This document shows, piece by piece, positions 24,132 to 35,275 of a stretch of 64,000 nucleotides of DNA. The translations under genes and the position numbers were made by a program. The number at the start of each line of letters is the position of its first letter. Within the stretch, counting starts at the first letter, position 1. This stretch comes from Halicephalobus mephisto. Its lineage: Eukaryota > Nematoda > Chromadorea > Rhabditida > Panagrolaimidae. The notes under the pieces are model-generated. The model searched no databases. It was not told the origin of the DNA and worked only from the letters and a program-made list of their open reading frames with translations. The stretch is taken from positions 248,001-312,000 of the forward strand of contig SWDT01000060.1 of the NCBI GenBank assembly GCA_009193035.1, given 5' to 3'.

Positions 24132-24635
24132 ACGTTTTAAAAATTTTTATTTTATGAGGGATTTGAAAAAGTTAAAGAAGTGGAAATTTATTTTCGAAGA
24201 TGCGGATTCCGAAAAATCCTACTCAAATCAGGATCAAAGTAAATAAAATTTATTTTTTTGAAATTGGCCTACCACAATACAGTAATCTTATTATTAGTTT
24301 ATTTTTGTATTAGAATTTCAAATAAAATAAAATCTTTCAGAATCAATATTTCGAGTAATCCGCTTTTATAAATTCTCAATTTTAAAAAACCATAAACCAT
24401 AGAATAAAACTACTCAAAATGTTAATTTTAAAGATTCTATTCCATTTGAAATTCTAATACAAAAGCAAACCAATAATGAAATTACTGTATTGTGGTAGGC
24501 AAATTTCAAAAAAATAAATTTTATTTACTTTGATCCTGATTTGAGTAGGATTTTTCAGAATCCGCATCTTTGAAAATAAATTTCCACTTCTTTAACTTTT
24601 TCAAATTCTTCATAAAATAAAAAAATTTAAAACAT
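24132..24635. repeat. Long inverted repeat: 206-bp arms, 92-bp loop
   Basis: Arm 1 (24132-24337) and arm 2 (24430-24635) are reverse complements at roughly 90% or better. For example aatcctactcaaatcaggat in arm 1 is matched on the other strand in arm 2. It contains no open frame. It could be a fold-back transposon or, if transcribed, a dsRNA hairpin source. Confidence 0.9.
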
Positions 24636-25075
24636 AAAATTTAAACAATCCTAAAAAAACGTACATTTTGTCTTTTATCACAACAGTAAAAATAATTTCC
24701 CATACCTCAAAAATCGTATAATAAAAAACAATCCTAAAACACTCCCCAAACAAATATCTTCCAAATTGTTCTGCCTATAAACTAATAAACACATGTATTA
24801 CAAGAACAACTTCAAATGATATTCCGACTGTTTCTTTGATTTAGCCGCTTTTAACTAAAGGACAAAAAACGAAAACTTCAGTCCTCATTCACTAAAATTG
24901 ATAAATTATTTTCTTAGAAAAACTTTGACCCAGATTATGCATAAAAAAATTTTCACCCGTTTTATTCGTCAGTTCTTTTTCAAATATATGTGGTTTTCTA
25001 AGCTGTCATTCAAACTCGTCATCGAAAAAAACCAACACATTCCAAGTTCAGAGGACAAAATTAACCTGAGTCAAG

Positions 25076-26553
25076 TTATATAAATTTAATTTTCAGAACA
25101 ATGGCTTCTCTTAAAGTAGGGTCTCCGACGACGATCTCATCTCCGTCAGCAACCTGGAGATCGGATAAAGTTTTAGAAAGGTTGTCTTTGGAAGCTTCTT
25201 CCATTTCTGGAGTGATCCAATCTTCCATGTAAAGTACACAATCAGAAGACTGGACGCTCGGGGCACTTAGTTGGTATTTGCTCTTGATGGTTTCGACAAA
25301 CTTCTCCAAAACAAGACCTTTTTCAACCTCGATAATAACCTGCTTCCTGCTACAGACAATGCAGTCTGGATTCCGTTCAAGCTTCACCGGTCCGAAATGA
25401 GCTCCGTCAACATTAGAAAAGTTTAAATAGTTATCCAAGGGACAGGCAATGCTGAAACCAATTAAATCAGAAGTATTCCGTAATGGGAAACTTACTTCGA
25501 AGCAAGTTTCAGGGCTTCCAAGACACACGATCCAGCGATGACGGCATTCGTAGAAGCCACGGCCGGGATGATTCTCTTGACAACTCCTTGGGTAAGCCTC
25601 AGATCGACTCCGGAAATGTTGAATTGCTTGGCTCGTCCGAGGGATTTCTCCAGAATCCATTGAATGTGATTAGGGTCGTCTCCATCGATTTTCTCTTCCC
25701 CAAACGGCTTCTCTTTCTCCCACAGGATGACTTTCACGTATTCAATGCAATGTTCCGGCAATCTGGGAGTGTGAGCGATCGTGCAGAGTGGGAAGTTGAT
25801 CTGCGGAGGGTACAGATCCAGAGTACATTCGATACAAGGAGAAAAAAACGGAAGGATCACCCTAGCATTGCCTTTGAATCCCTCTGTTCCTCCATCGACC
25901 AATGGAATAATAGTAGTAGTATCGATTTCGTCGTTGTCATCGAATCTAACAAGAGAACACTGAAAACGAAAGCAAAAACTTCGGAATTTTGCAAAAATAA
26001 CTCACAACAGTGGCGTTGAGCCATTTCCGAGCAGATATCGAATCAAGACCGCAAATGATTATGTGGAATTGACGATAAAAACTGTCATCTTTGTCCTGGA
26101 TTTTACAATTGTGAGGAACGACGTTTACTCCTTTGATTCTTCCGTTGATGAACTCAGCTGCGATTTCCGCCTTCGATTTTCCGATATCAGATTCACGAAA
26201 TAGGAACTGCCTATTCAGATTAGAAAGATCAATCGTGTCCATATCGATTATGTCGATGTGTTTGAATCCGGACAAGGCCTAAAAACCGAAATTCAAATAT
26301 AAAAAACTTCAAATACTCACCAAGTCCTTCAGAATCTCACAACCAAGTCCACCGGCTCCGACGACGAGAACCCGGGTTCTCTGGATGGAGGCGAAGTTCT
26401 AAAACGGGGGTTTCATATATGGAGAGTTTTAAAACAAACCGCTCGCCCGGGCTCGAAGGCAGGATGGGCAAACACGGATCCCCTGTCCGTCAGTCGATAT
26501 ATGTCCTTCCATCTTTCGTTCGAGGTTTCCAGTTGTGGCGACGAAGAATCCAT
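25076..26553 (-). CDS. rfl-1: NEDD8-activating enzyme E1 catalytic subunit (UBA3/RFL-1), five exons
   Basis: With its partner ULA-1/APPBP1 this protein adenylates NEDD8, holds it as a thioester and passes it to the E2 UBC12, which leads to cullin neddylation in nucleus and cytosol. Exons on the minus strand: 26553-26440, 26398-26321, 26278-26006, 25959-25496 and 25451-25076. Frames join cleanly to 434 residues, close to the known family length. Seen: the nucleotide-binding GAGGLG loop at about residue 53; [16 protein letters not shown] in exon 3; two CxxC zinc pairs (C197/C200, C340/C343); and the catalytic cysteine C214 in FPLCTIA, followed by [11 protein letters not shown]. The C-terminal ubiquitin-like E2-binding domain is present ([19 protein letters not shown]). 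Introns 1-4 are 41-46 nt and begin GT. The start is the first ATG before exon 1 (MDSSSPQLE). The stop lies 440 bp from a long hairpin. No break or missing key residue seen. Confidence 0.97.
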
Positions 26554-26791
26554 TTTCAACTTACAAAGTGAAAAAAGAATACAAAAAAATTAGAAAAATC
26601 ATAATCTAAAGAAAAACGAAAAAAATCTGGAGAGAAGACGATGGTCTGTCACATTTCGCCAATTCGCCCAAAATTTCAAACTTGTTGGTTCTTTTCGTGT
26701 CGAGAAAATTAAGCCAAAAATGAACTTCATGGCTTTTTGGACAGTTTTAAATTTTTTTAGGATTAATTTTAAAATAAAAAAAAGTAGATTT

Positions 26792-27240
26792 TTATGTTTT
26801 TTGAAATTTAGAAAGTTGTGCGGAATTTTGGGTTTTTAGATGGTGATAATGTTGTTGGATTAGGTCGATTTCGGGCATCGCCAGAGGGACTTCGAACAGA
26901 GTGTCGTCTTCGTCGTCTTGCTTCGTCCTTCTGGATTCCATATAGCCACAATTATGACGACGTCTCCTGGATGACGGTTTTATTTTTCGATTCTGAAAAT
27001 TATAAAATTTTTCGTAAATTTAAAATTTTTTATTTTTTTTAAAATTCGAAAATATCTTATTTAATTTTCGAAGATTAAAGTTTTCGTAGTATTTTCATTT
27101 TTTACAAAAGAGAAACTCACGATTTTGAATGATTTTTGTGCATTTTCGAAGACGGATTTGTTTTTTTTTATCAAAGTCCCGTCAACTTCCACCTTGGCCT
27201 CCTCTACCATCTCTTTCTGTCGAGATATTTGGCATCCCAT
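26792..27240 (-). CDS. Small two-exon protein with N-terminal MGC (possible lipid anchor), function unknown
   Basis: I do not recognise this gene. Exon 1 is 27240-27121 (40 codons) and exon 2 is 26992-26792 (66 codons plus stop), joined in phase 0 across a 128-nt intron with a GTGAGT donor and TTTTCAG acceptor; the product is 106 residues. It begins MGCQISRQKE. Gly2-Cys3 is the pattern of N-myristoylation plus palmitoylation, so membrane attachment is an inference. The middle is basic (RRRRH near 50) and then acidic (DDEDD near 65). It is rich in charged residues, with no signal peptide or membrane span. Another ATG lies 10 nt upstream in a different frame and gives only about 18 codons, so start choice depends on the mRNA leader. 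The stop is 238 bp before the rfl-1 start on the same strand, an operon-like spacing. The jagn-1 gene diverges 322 bp away. Both exons are free of stops and have good splice sites. Confidence 0.7.
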
Positions 27241-27562
27241 TTTGTGCCATTGAAAAATGACGAAATTATTTATAAAAAATAATTATTTTCGAATAATTTG
27301 AATAAAACAAATGGCAGTTTGTCGCAACGTTGCGCGCACTGTGCGTCGCACCTTTGAGCTTTGATTTCGGAAAAACCAAGTCTGCGATTTTCTTCCAAAA
27401 TCCCGATTATTTGCTTTTTTTTATTTGTTTTTTTCTCAATTTTTTATTTTTTATGTTTCAAGCTTTACCTCTTCGTGTTTTATTTGTTTTAATTAAGAAA
27501 ATTTTCGTTATGAAAAAATTGTGGATTGTTTTTGAGCAATTTTCGTTTCAGATTCTTCCGTG
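27241..27562. promoter_or_regulatory. Shared divergent promoter between the MGC gene and jagn-1
   Basis: The two start codons point away from each other across 322 bp. A short GC-rich, CpG-rich stretch at 27321-27352 (tgcgcgcactgtgcgtcgca, partly self-complementary) stands out sharply from the AT-rich surroundings and may serve both genes. The rest is T-rich on the jagn-1 strand. The role is inferred from position only. Confidence 0.45.
27541..27551 (+). promoter_or_regulatory. Likely trans-splice (spliced leader) acceptor of jagn-1
   Basis: The consensus TTTCGTTTCAG lies 11 nt before the jagn-1 ATG, after a T-rich stretch and with no upstream exon in evidence. This is how spliced-leader acceptors look in rhabditid nematodes. 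RNA would be needed to prove it. Confidence 0.5.
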
Positions 27563-28509
27563 ATGTCTTCTAGATTCGGTCCTCGAGCTACTGGAACCGA
27601 TGGAACGGATTTCAAGCATCGACAAAGGGTAGCTGCTCAATACCAAACAAGGTTGGTGTCAATTTTAATGCCAATTAGGTAATTGTAGAAAATCCGGTAA
27701 TTTTCATATAAAGTTTGGCAATTTTATATAAAATTACATGTTTCTTATATAAATGCAACGATTTTGTTGTATCAAATCTACTAATTTCCATGAATTTAGT
27801 AGTTATTGATTTAACTTTAATTGTTTTTTAATAAAACCCGGTGATTTTTAACTTTCAGCGTTTCCTATAAGATGTATTTGAAAACTCTGTTCCTTGCCCA
27901 CTTCCTCGTCCTTTTTGTGATGTGGATCAAGGTCTTTGGACAATCTTTCCTGGATACTTTCGGAATCAAGAGTGCTCGTTTCGAGAAGCTAGATCTTCCT
28001 TCGGCCTATCCTTGGGAGTACGTCTGGTGTACTTCTGTCATTCCAGTTATCATGGCGGTTTTAGCGATGCCGAGAAACAATGCAAGTTTCAGTTTTTCAG
28101 GAATCCCATATACGACTAATCTTCTATCGATGAATTTTAGGTCAAATTGATGAGAATGGCATATTATGGACAGTTCTTTTCTGGCGTTCTTCCTCTCTGC
28201 ATCGGTCTCGGATCCCAATTCCCGGAACTAATTGAGTACATCAGGGATCCCTCAAGAACCGACATCCCTACGGTCAAGGGATCTTTCCCGATGGTCGTCA
28301 TCTGGTTCATTTTCTTCTTGATCTCCTTCCAACTCCACATATTCGCCATGTACTTTGAGTATTATCTCCTTGCCGCTTGGGACCCTGTTGTCGAAAGGTC
28401 GGACGAAGCCATCGAGGACTCCACCGCGAACGACAAAACCCAGAAGGACGAAGCTACTTCAGTTGCCAGAAGTGCCACTTTCAACAGAAAAGCAAGGAAA
28501 GCGGATTGA
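27563..28509 (+). CDS. jagn-1: Jagunal homologue (JAGN1), ER membrane protein, three exons
   Basis: Jagunal proteins are multi-pass ER membrane proteins needed for ER organisation and secretory traffic (oocyte growth in flies, neutrophil function in humans). Exons: 27563-27651, 27859-28081 and 28141-28509, giving 226 residues. The N-terminus [30 protein letters not shown] is the family signature (GPRAxGTDGxDFxHRxRVAxxYQxSV). PWEY, PRNN and four hydrophobic segments follow in the usual order. The C-terminal tail of about 45 charged residues, ending RKARKAD, is longer than in the ~183-residue human protein. Intron 2 must start with GC: exon 2 ends PRNN and the next bases are GCAAGT, the standard GC-AG donor. 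No GT donor nearby keeps the frame into [10 protein letters not shown]. The start is the ATG after a likely trans-splice acceptor. Confidence 0.95.
28082..28140 (+). other. GC-AG intron in jagn-1
   Basis: This 59-nt intron starts GCAAGT and ends ATTTTAG. The only nearby GT (a donor 4 nt later) would shift the frame and lose the conserved second half of Jagunal. GC-AG introns with GCAAGT are a known minor class handled by the major spliceosome. Confidence 0.8.
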
Positions 28510-28959
28510 TTCTTGCCATTCAGGAACAAATATCAATTTGGTAATTATTTTTTGAAATTGTTTAGAAAATGGATTTTGATGAAATAAGAAAAATTGAGTT
28601 TTTTAAGATATTCCTTGTCAGTTTCAGATTACAGAATTTTTCGGATTTTTTCTTTCATCATTTTTTATTTTTGGATATTTTTGAAATACATCGAAATTGA
28701 GTCTTATCGGATCTTGATATCTCGTCCTTTGGAAATCCTCAAAGCTTGAAGATGACCTAGTCCTGAGAACGAAATCCATAGGTCAAACAAAAATGATGAC
28801 GTCGAGACAAATTTTGAAATTAGAGAAGGTCGTGTGAATGAGATACCAGGAAATTGGAGAACAGATCTTGGTTATTTGTTTGGTGAATTGGAAAATTTTT
28901 GTTTTATAATTTTGGATGTCTGATAGAGTTGTTCAGAGTGAGGATACGGTAAGGAACAA

Positions 28960-30590
28960 GATGGATTTTAAAATATCGAAATTGAAGAAAAAAATAAATC
29001 TTTTGGGAAATTTCAAATTACAGTAAAAGTGTTTAGTATTACTGTATTAACATTGAAATTAAAACTTAAAAAATAAAAAATGTTAAATATATGAAAAAAA
29101 ACTAATTATAATAAATTTATAATTTTAAAAAATAAAAAATGTTTAAAAATGTTAAATATGTGAAAAAAAAACTAATTTTATTAGGTTTATAATTTTTTAA
29201 ATTATAAAACATTTTTTCGATTACGAAATATATGAAAAAAAGTGAATTTTATGAAATTTAAAATTCTTAAAAAATAAAAAATGTTTAAAAATGTTAAATA
29301 TGTGAAAAATAACGAATTTTATTAGGTTTATAATTTTTTAAAATCAAAAAAACGTTTTTAAGTTACGAAATATGTAAAAAGTAAGAAATATACAAAATCT
29401 ACAACGGATTTGCCGTATGCTGGTGCTTCTCTGAAGCTCATATAAATCCAATTTTTTCGCAATGTTAGTTTGTTGTTTTTCAATACTTTTTGTTTTTTAT
29501 ATATTTCGTAATCCAAAAATATTAATATATATATGAATCTCGTATAAATACTATGTTTTATATATATATATTTCGTAATTCAAAAATATTAATATATATA
29601 TGAATCTCGTGTAAATACTATGTTTTATATATATTTCGTAATTCAAAAATATTAATATATATATGAATCTTACGTAAATGCTATGTTTTATATTTTATAA
29701 TCTAAAAATATTAACATATATATGAATCTTACGTAAACACTATGTTTTATATATTTCGTAATTTGCATATATTAATTTCCCATTTATACGTATCTTTTTG
29801 TTGTGAATTCTATTTTTGAATATTTTCCATTGTGAATATTCTATTTCCTATGTGTTTCGTAATCTATAAATGCTTTATTACTATTTACAAATACTTTTCT
29901 ATCGTGAATGTTATGTAAATATTTTCTTTGAAAATATTTCGTAATTTCCAGATATTACTTTCCTGTACGATGTAAATTCGATTTTTGAATCTTATTTTTT
30001 GTGGATTTTATGCAAATTTTATATTTAATATGTATATTTAATGATTTAAAGGTGTTAATTCTTTGTAAATTTTATATGAATTTTATATTTAATATATTTC
30101 GTAATTTGAAAATATTAATTTTTATGAATTTTATATAAATCCAACTTTTTAAAATTATTTCGTAATTTATAAATGTTAATTTTATATAAATCCCACTTTT
30201 TAAAATTATTTCGTAATTTATAAATGTAAATTTTTATGAATTTTATATAAATCCCACTTTTTTTTACTTATTTCGTAATTTAAAAATGTTAATTTTTATG
30301 AATTTTATACATTTCGTAATTTAAAAATGTTAATTTTATATAAATTTAACTTTTTCAGCTTATTTCACACTGTAAAAATGTAAATTTTCTGTGAATTTTA
30401 TATAAACTCAACTTTTTAAAATTATTTCGTAATTTATAAATGTTAATTTTTTATGAATTTTATATAAATCCAACTTTTTAAAATTATTTCGTAATTTAAA
30501 AATCTAAATTTTTATGAATTTTATATAAATTCAACTTTTTAAAATTATTTCGTAATTTATAAATGTAAATTTTTTGTTTAAAATTTTCAC
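28960..30590. repeat. Series of AT-rich tandem arrays with 'atttcgtaatt' cores
   Basis: 29000-29400: units of about 110 bp with aaatatgtgaaaaaaa. 29480-29770: about 80-bp units with atattaatatatatatgaat. 30040-30580: about 70-bp units with tttcgtaatttaaaaatgtt and ttatataaatccaacttttt. All share a 'tatttcgtaattt' core. No gene is seen. Confidence 0.8.
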
Positions 30591-30639
30591 TGTTGTTAAT
30601 GTTTTTTAAAAATTCGATTTTTATTGTTGTTTGTCCTTT

Positions 30640-31020
30640 TTAGTTTTCAATCTGGAATTCCTACTTTTCATGACATCACTGCCTCAGGGCGTTTTTCCCA
30701 CACGTCAAAATTCACCTTCTTGTCGGACCGGAAAATCCCAAATGTTGAATGAAGTCCAGGTCCAGCAATTTTATATTTCAATGCAAAACCAATTTTTTTA
30801 AACATTTTAGAAAATTTTTCGACAAAAAAACAACGGAAAATCCGATGCCTTTCTTAAAATTGAATAAAGGGATTTCTGCCTCCGTGGTGGTGTCAGTTGT
30901 TCTGTGTTTTACTGTCGTTATTTAATTCCGGACTTGAAGGAAAACCAACCTCTGAGAATCCCACAATTAGCGCATGGGGGCGAATTTTCCGTCCGAGAGT
31001 TCTTCAGTAATTTTCGTTTT
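30640..31020. other. Ordinary-complexity island
   Basis: Contains a 26-codon hydrophobic frame from an ATG at 30845 (ISASVVVSVVLCFTVVI) and GC-richer DNA near 30930-31010. Too little to call a gene. Confidence 0.25.
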
Positions 31021-31030
31021 TCTTTTTTTT

Positions 31031-31320
31031 TAATTTCAGAAAAAAACTTGTTATTTTTGAACTTTTTTATATCAATATATATATAAAGATAAAAAACTTT
31101 CAGAGATTCTAAAAATACGAAAATTAACAGAAACAACAAAGTTTTAAATAAAAATTTTTTGTTTCAAATTTTCATTTTTAATTTCAGAAAAAAACTTGTT
31201 ATTTTTGAACTTTTTTATATCAATATATATATATAAAGATAAAAAACTTTCAGAAATTCTAAAAATACGAAAATTAACAGAAACAACAAAGTTTTGAATA
31301 AAAATTTTTATTTTAAATTT
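31031..31320. repeat. 150-bp direct repeat, two units
   Basis: The words tttcagaaaaaaacttgtta, aagataaaaaactttcagag and aacagaaacaacaaagtttt recur at an offset of about 150 bp. Degraded relatives run to about 31600. Confidence 0.85.
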
Positions 31321-31712
31321 CTCGAAATTTTAGTGAAAATGACGTTTTTTTTTCAATTTTTTTGTGTCAACATATATATCAACATACCCATAAAAATGTA
31401 AAAAAACTTCTCACAATTCTAAAAATTTTAAAATTATTTTAAAAAAACGTCATTTTGAGTGGAATTTTTATGTTTGAAATTTTAATTTTTAATTTCAATA
31501 GAAATGACATTATTTTTGGATTTTGTATATCAAAATAGATGTAAAAATGCAAATGAGCTTCTAAGGATTCTAAAAACACGGAAATAATTTTTTAAAGAAC
31601 AATTTTATTTTTTATAAAAATTGAAGAAAAATAATTTTATTTTAAATATGTTTAAAAATAAAAATAAATTTGAGTTCGAGTGAAAATTTTTTTTGAAGAT
31701 ATTTGTAAAAGT

Positions 31713-32140
31713 TATTGTCGGAACAGCAACCGGACTAGAAAGAGAGGTCCTGAAGCGATAGCCTGAATATCAGGGAGCGTGGGATACTGTAGGACGTGAG
31801 TGAGAATCCTAGTTGTAGTTGTGTGGGATTGATGTAATAATTGTATTTTTGTCTCATTATTCTAGTAAAAACTAGTAAAGCGTATTATTACACTTCTGTC
31901 TTCTATCTTAACTAGCTTTTAATCAATATAATCCGATTATCAGATTACTGCTAGAACAGAAGACTATATTATAAAAAGAGGTCCTGAAGCGATAGCCTGA
32001 ATATCAGGGAGCGTGGGATACTGTGGGACGTGAGTGAGAATCCTAGTTGTAGTTGTGTGAGAAAATATAAATTGTATCTTATTGTTCTAGTAAAAACTAC
32101 GAAAATACTTCTGTTTTCTGTCTTAACGGTTATCTAGAAT
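31713..32140. mobile_element. Two direct copies of an LTR-like module
   Basis: The sequence aggtcctgaagcgatagcct, with gaatatcagggagcgtggga and cgtgagtgagaatcctagtt, occurs near 31745 and 31979. Each copy ends in gttctagtaaaaacta and tacttctgttttctgtctta or close variants. It is GC-richer than the flanks. The second copy is preceded by tattataaaaag (TATA-like). This resembles tandem remnants of a retroelement LTR, but no terminal ends or target duplication were identified. Confidence 0.45.
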
Positions 32141-32389
32141 TGACATTTTTTAAACTTTTTAAAATAATTTTGAATGAATTTCGGACTAGAATGAAAAATT
32201 TGCTTCTGTTGAAGGTGGCAATTACGTCATCGATTTGACCATTGTTGACTCCTGCTGTTTCGAAATTTGCAAAATTGGTTTGGCCATTCTGGATTCCCTT
32301 AAATCTTCCTGATTTCTTTAATCTTTATTTGTAAATATTTCATTTCGAATTTTGTCAAAATTAAAAATTAAACATTTTTGAATTTAAAA

Positions 32390-33090
32390 AAAAATAATTT
32401 TTTAAAAATGGTCCTGACACGAACGAATTTATTTTTTGATTAAAAACTTAGTTACTGATATTTTTATTCATGTTCGCGACGGGACCAATATTCATTTAAT
32501 TATTTTAAAAAAATTTTATTAATAAAAATGAAACAAGTCTCATCGCGAAAAAAAAGTTTTTAACAAGTTTCGCTCTGAAAATTATTCGCGACGGGACCAA
32601 TATTCATTTAATTATTTAAAAAAATTTATTAATAAAAATGAAACAAGTCTCACCACGAAAAAGTTAAATTTATTTTTACATAAATTTGGTTGTTAGTCCT
32701 TTGAAAATTATTCGCGGCGAGATCGATACTTGTTATTTAGTTTTTCTAAGAACAAAAATGAAAAAAAGGTCTTAACACGAAATATTTTTTTTTGAAAATT
32801 ATTCGCGGCGAGATCGATAATTGTTATTTATTAATTTTTTTCTTTACTAAAATGAAAAAAAAAATCTTAACACGAAAAATAAAAAAAAATATGGATTTTT
32901 TTGAAAATTATTCGCGGTGGGACCAATACTTGTTATTTATTAATTTTTTTCTTTACTAAAATGAAAAAAAAATTTTAACACGAAAAATAAAAAAAAATAT
33001 GGATTTTTTTTTGAAAATTATTCGTGGCGAGACCAATACTTATTTTTTTGAAATAAAAATGAAACAAAGATCTCACAACGAAAAAGTAAA
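32390..33090. repeat. About 120-bp tandem array with 'attattcgcggcgagatcga'
   Basis: Five or six units contain ttcgcgacgggaccaatatt, tttattaataaaaatgaaac and gtctcaccacgaaaaa. Confidence 0.85.
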
Positions 33091-33094
33091 ATTT

Positions 33095-33560
33095 ATTTTT
33101 TAACAGAACTTTGGTTTCTGATCCCCTGAGGACATGATTCATGTTATATTGGGATTGGCCTAATTTCGCATTATTTACTCCCGTCGTTTCCTGTCTGACT
33201 TCCGGACTGCTCAATTATCGATGACCTCCACTTACCCTCCGGACATGAGTCTGATAATTCATGTTTCGATTTTGCATTTTTTAAAATTGTTCAGCCTCAT
33301 TTTCTACTAGTGAACAAACATGCCAAAAATGAATATGCCGGACAAACCATGGTTTTTTTGAAAGCATGAGTTAAAGCCCCTCTAGTTTCGATTTTTGTCT
33401 TTTTCCATTTTTTTGAAATAGTTGGAGCTGCTTCATTGCCGGAGGGCGTGTGTCTGCTTTTTCCTTTTTAGAGTCTTGGATTTTGGCCGTCCTGTCATTG
33501 CAACACATCAGCTCTCGTGGATTTTATTGTTTTTTAAAGAATATTTGATTTTATGACGTT
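33095..33560. other. Ordinary-complexity island
   Basis: Mixed sequence with GC-richer stretches (for example tcattgccggagggcgtgtg). No supported coding frame. Confidence 0.3.
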
Positions 33561-33599
33561 TTTATAGTAATTTTATTAAAATTAGCGTCAAAAATAAAT

Positions 33600-34200
33600 A
33601 AGAATAGAGATAGATATAAAAATAAAAGTAGAATAAAAGTGGCGTTAGAGATAAGGATAAAGGTAATGTTGAAGATAAGGTTAGGGCAGACTTGGAAGAT
33701 AGGGATAGGGTAGGAATAAGAGTTGAAGATAGAGTTAGGGTAGATTTAAAGATTAGGGATGGCTGAGGTAGGGTTAAAGGTTGAGATAAGGTTAGGGCAG
33801 ACTTGGAAGTTAAAGATAAAGTTAGGGTAGACGTAAAGGTCAAAAACAGGTCTAAAATAAACTTAAAGGTTAAGGATAGAGTTAAGGATGAAGTTAAGGT
33901 AGACTTAAAGATTAGAGACAAGGCTGAGGTGGGCTTAAAAGTTGAGATAAGGTTAGGGCAGACTTGGAAGTTAAGGATAAAGTTAGGGGTAGACGTAAAG
34001 GTCAAAAACAGGTCTAAAATAAACTTAAAGGTTAAGGATGAAGTTAAGGTAGACTTAAAGATTAGAGACAAGACCGAAGTGGGCTTAAAAGTTGAGATAA
34101 GGTTAGGGCAGACTTGGAAGTTAAGGATAAAGTTAGGCTAGACTTAAAGATTAGGGACAAGGCTGAAGTTGACTTAAAAGTTAAAGATAAAGTTAGAGTA
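33600..34200. repeat. Purine-rich minisatellite 'aggttagggcagacttggaa'
   Basis: Units of about 30 bp in a higher-order pattern. Both strands are open over more than 100 codons because the units avoid stops. This is not coding. Confidence 0.9.
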
Positions 34201-34489
34201 GGAATATGAGTAGATAGGAGTAAAACTACCAATAATAAAATAATTTAAAAGTAGAATGAAATAGGGATAAAGATAAAACTGAAATAGAATAACATTAGGG
34301 TTGGATATAAAAATAAAAATAATTTTAAAAAACAAAAAATAACGTAAAAGTAGAACAAAAAAATAAATAGGAATGTAGAGATTAATTGATAATCCTTCGA
34401 ATGTCGTGGGCGGTATTTTTCGGATTGGATATATAAGAAGGGATTTGGCACTTGATGAAGGTCAATTTCTCTTGAAAAAAAAATTAATA

Positions 34490-34880
34490 AAAGCTTCGTC
34501 TTTAGCGAATTTCAGTTTTGAAAATTTTTACAATTGTATTTTTTAAATTTAAATTACTGAAATAATTTTTTTGAAATTTTTTGATAAAATTATAAAAATA
34601 AAATTTTAGAAATTTTTAGAATTATAAAAACGTTAAATTTCGGAATTTTTGGTCCTGATTGGAAAATTCCAAAAAATCGTATTGAAACTACTTTTTTTTT
34701 AATTTTTAAAAAAATATTTTTTTTTAAATTTTACGTTTTTTTAAATTTTTTATTCCGTTTGAATTAATTTTTGTTTAATAAAATATAAATATTTTTCTTC
34801 ATTAATATCTGGTCATTATCAGAGTCGTCAATTTTTCAAAATTTTCGATTTTTAAAATTTAAAATTTTTGAACTAATTCT
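34490..34880. other. AT-rich simple DNA
   Basis: No repeat unit or gene recognised. Confidence 0.5.
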
Positions 34881-34889
34881 ATTTATTTT

Positions 34890-35275
34890 TGAACCTCTTG
34901 ATTTTCGAGTTCAAACTTCTCAATTTTCGAATTCGAAATAATTTGATTTTTGAATTAGAACTTTTTGATTTTCGAATTCTTCAATTTTCTAATTAATTCG
35001 ATTTCCGAATTCTTCAATTTTCTAATTAGTTCGATTTTCGAATTTTTCAATTTTCTAATTAGTTCGATTTTTGAATTCTTCAATTTTCTAATTAGTTCGA
35101 TTTTCGAATTCTTCAATTTTTGAATTAATTCGATTTCCGAATTCTTCAATTTTCTAATTAGTTCGATTTCCGAATTCTTCAATTTTTGAATTAGTTCGAT
35201 TTTCGAATTCTTCAATTTTTGAATTAGTTCAATTTTCGAATTTATCAATTTTCTAATTAATTCGAAATCGACAAC
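34890..35275. repeat. About 36-bp minisatellite 'ttcgaattcttcaattttct'
   Basis: About ten units of aattagttcgattttcgaat and tcttcaattttc. They give an artificial Lys/Leu/Glu/Ile frame on the minus strand. Confidence 0.9.

Noticed and set aside
25483..26019. 178-codon plus-strand frame
   Set aside because: It is the antisense shadow of rfl-1 exons 4-5, whose protein is clearly recognisable.
26818..27042. 74-codon plus-strand frame
   Set aside because: It overlaps the minus-strand MGC exon 2, which has matching splice sites; the plus frame has none.
33562..34141. Long frames on both strands (169 and 112 codons)
   Set aside because: Repeat-derived; units of about 30 bp lack stops on both strands.
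33600..34200. Telomere-like TTAGGG words
   Set aside because: The words occur inside a longer unit (aggttagggcagacttggaa), not as a tandem hexamer, and nematode telomeres are normally TTAGGC.
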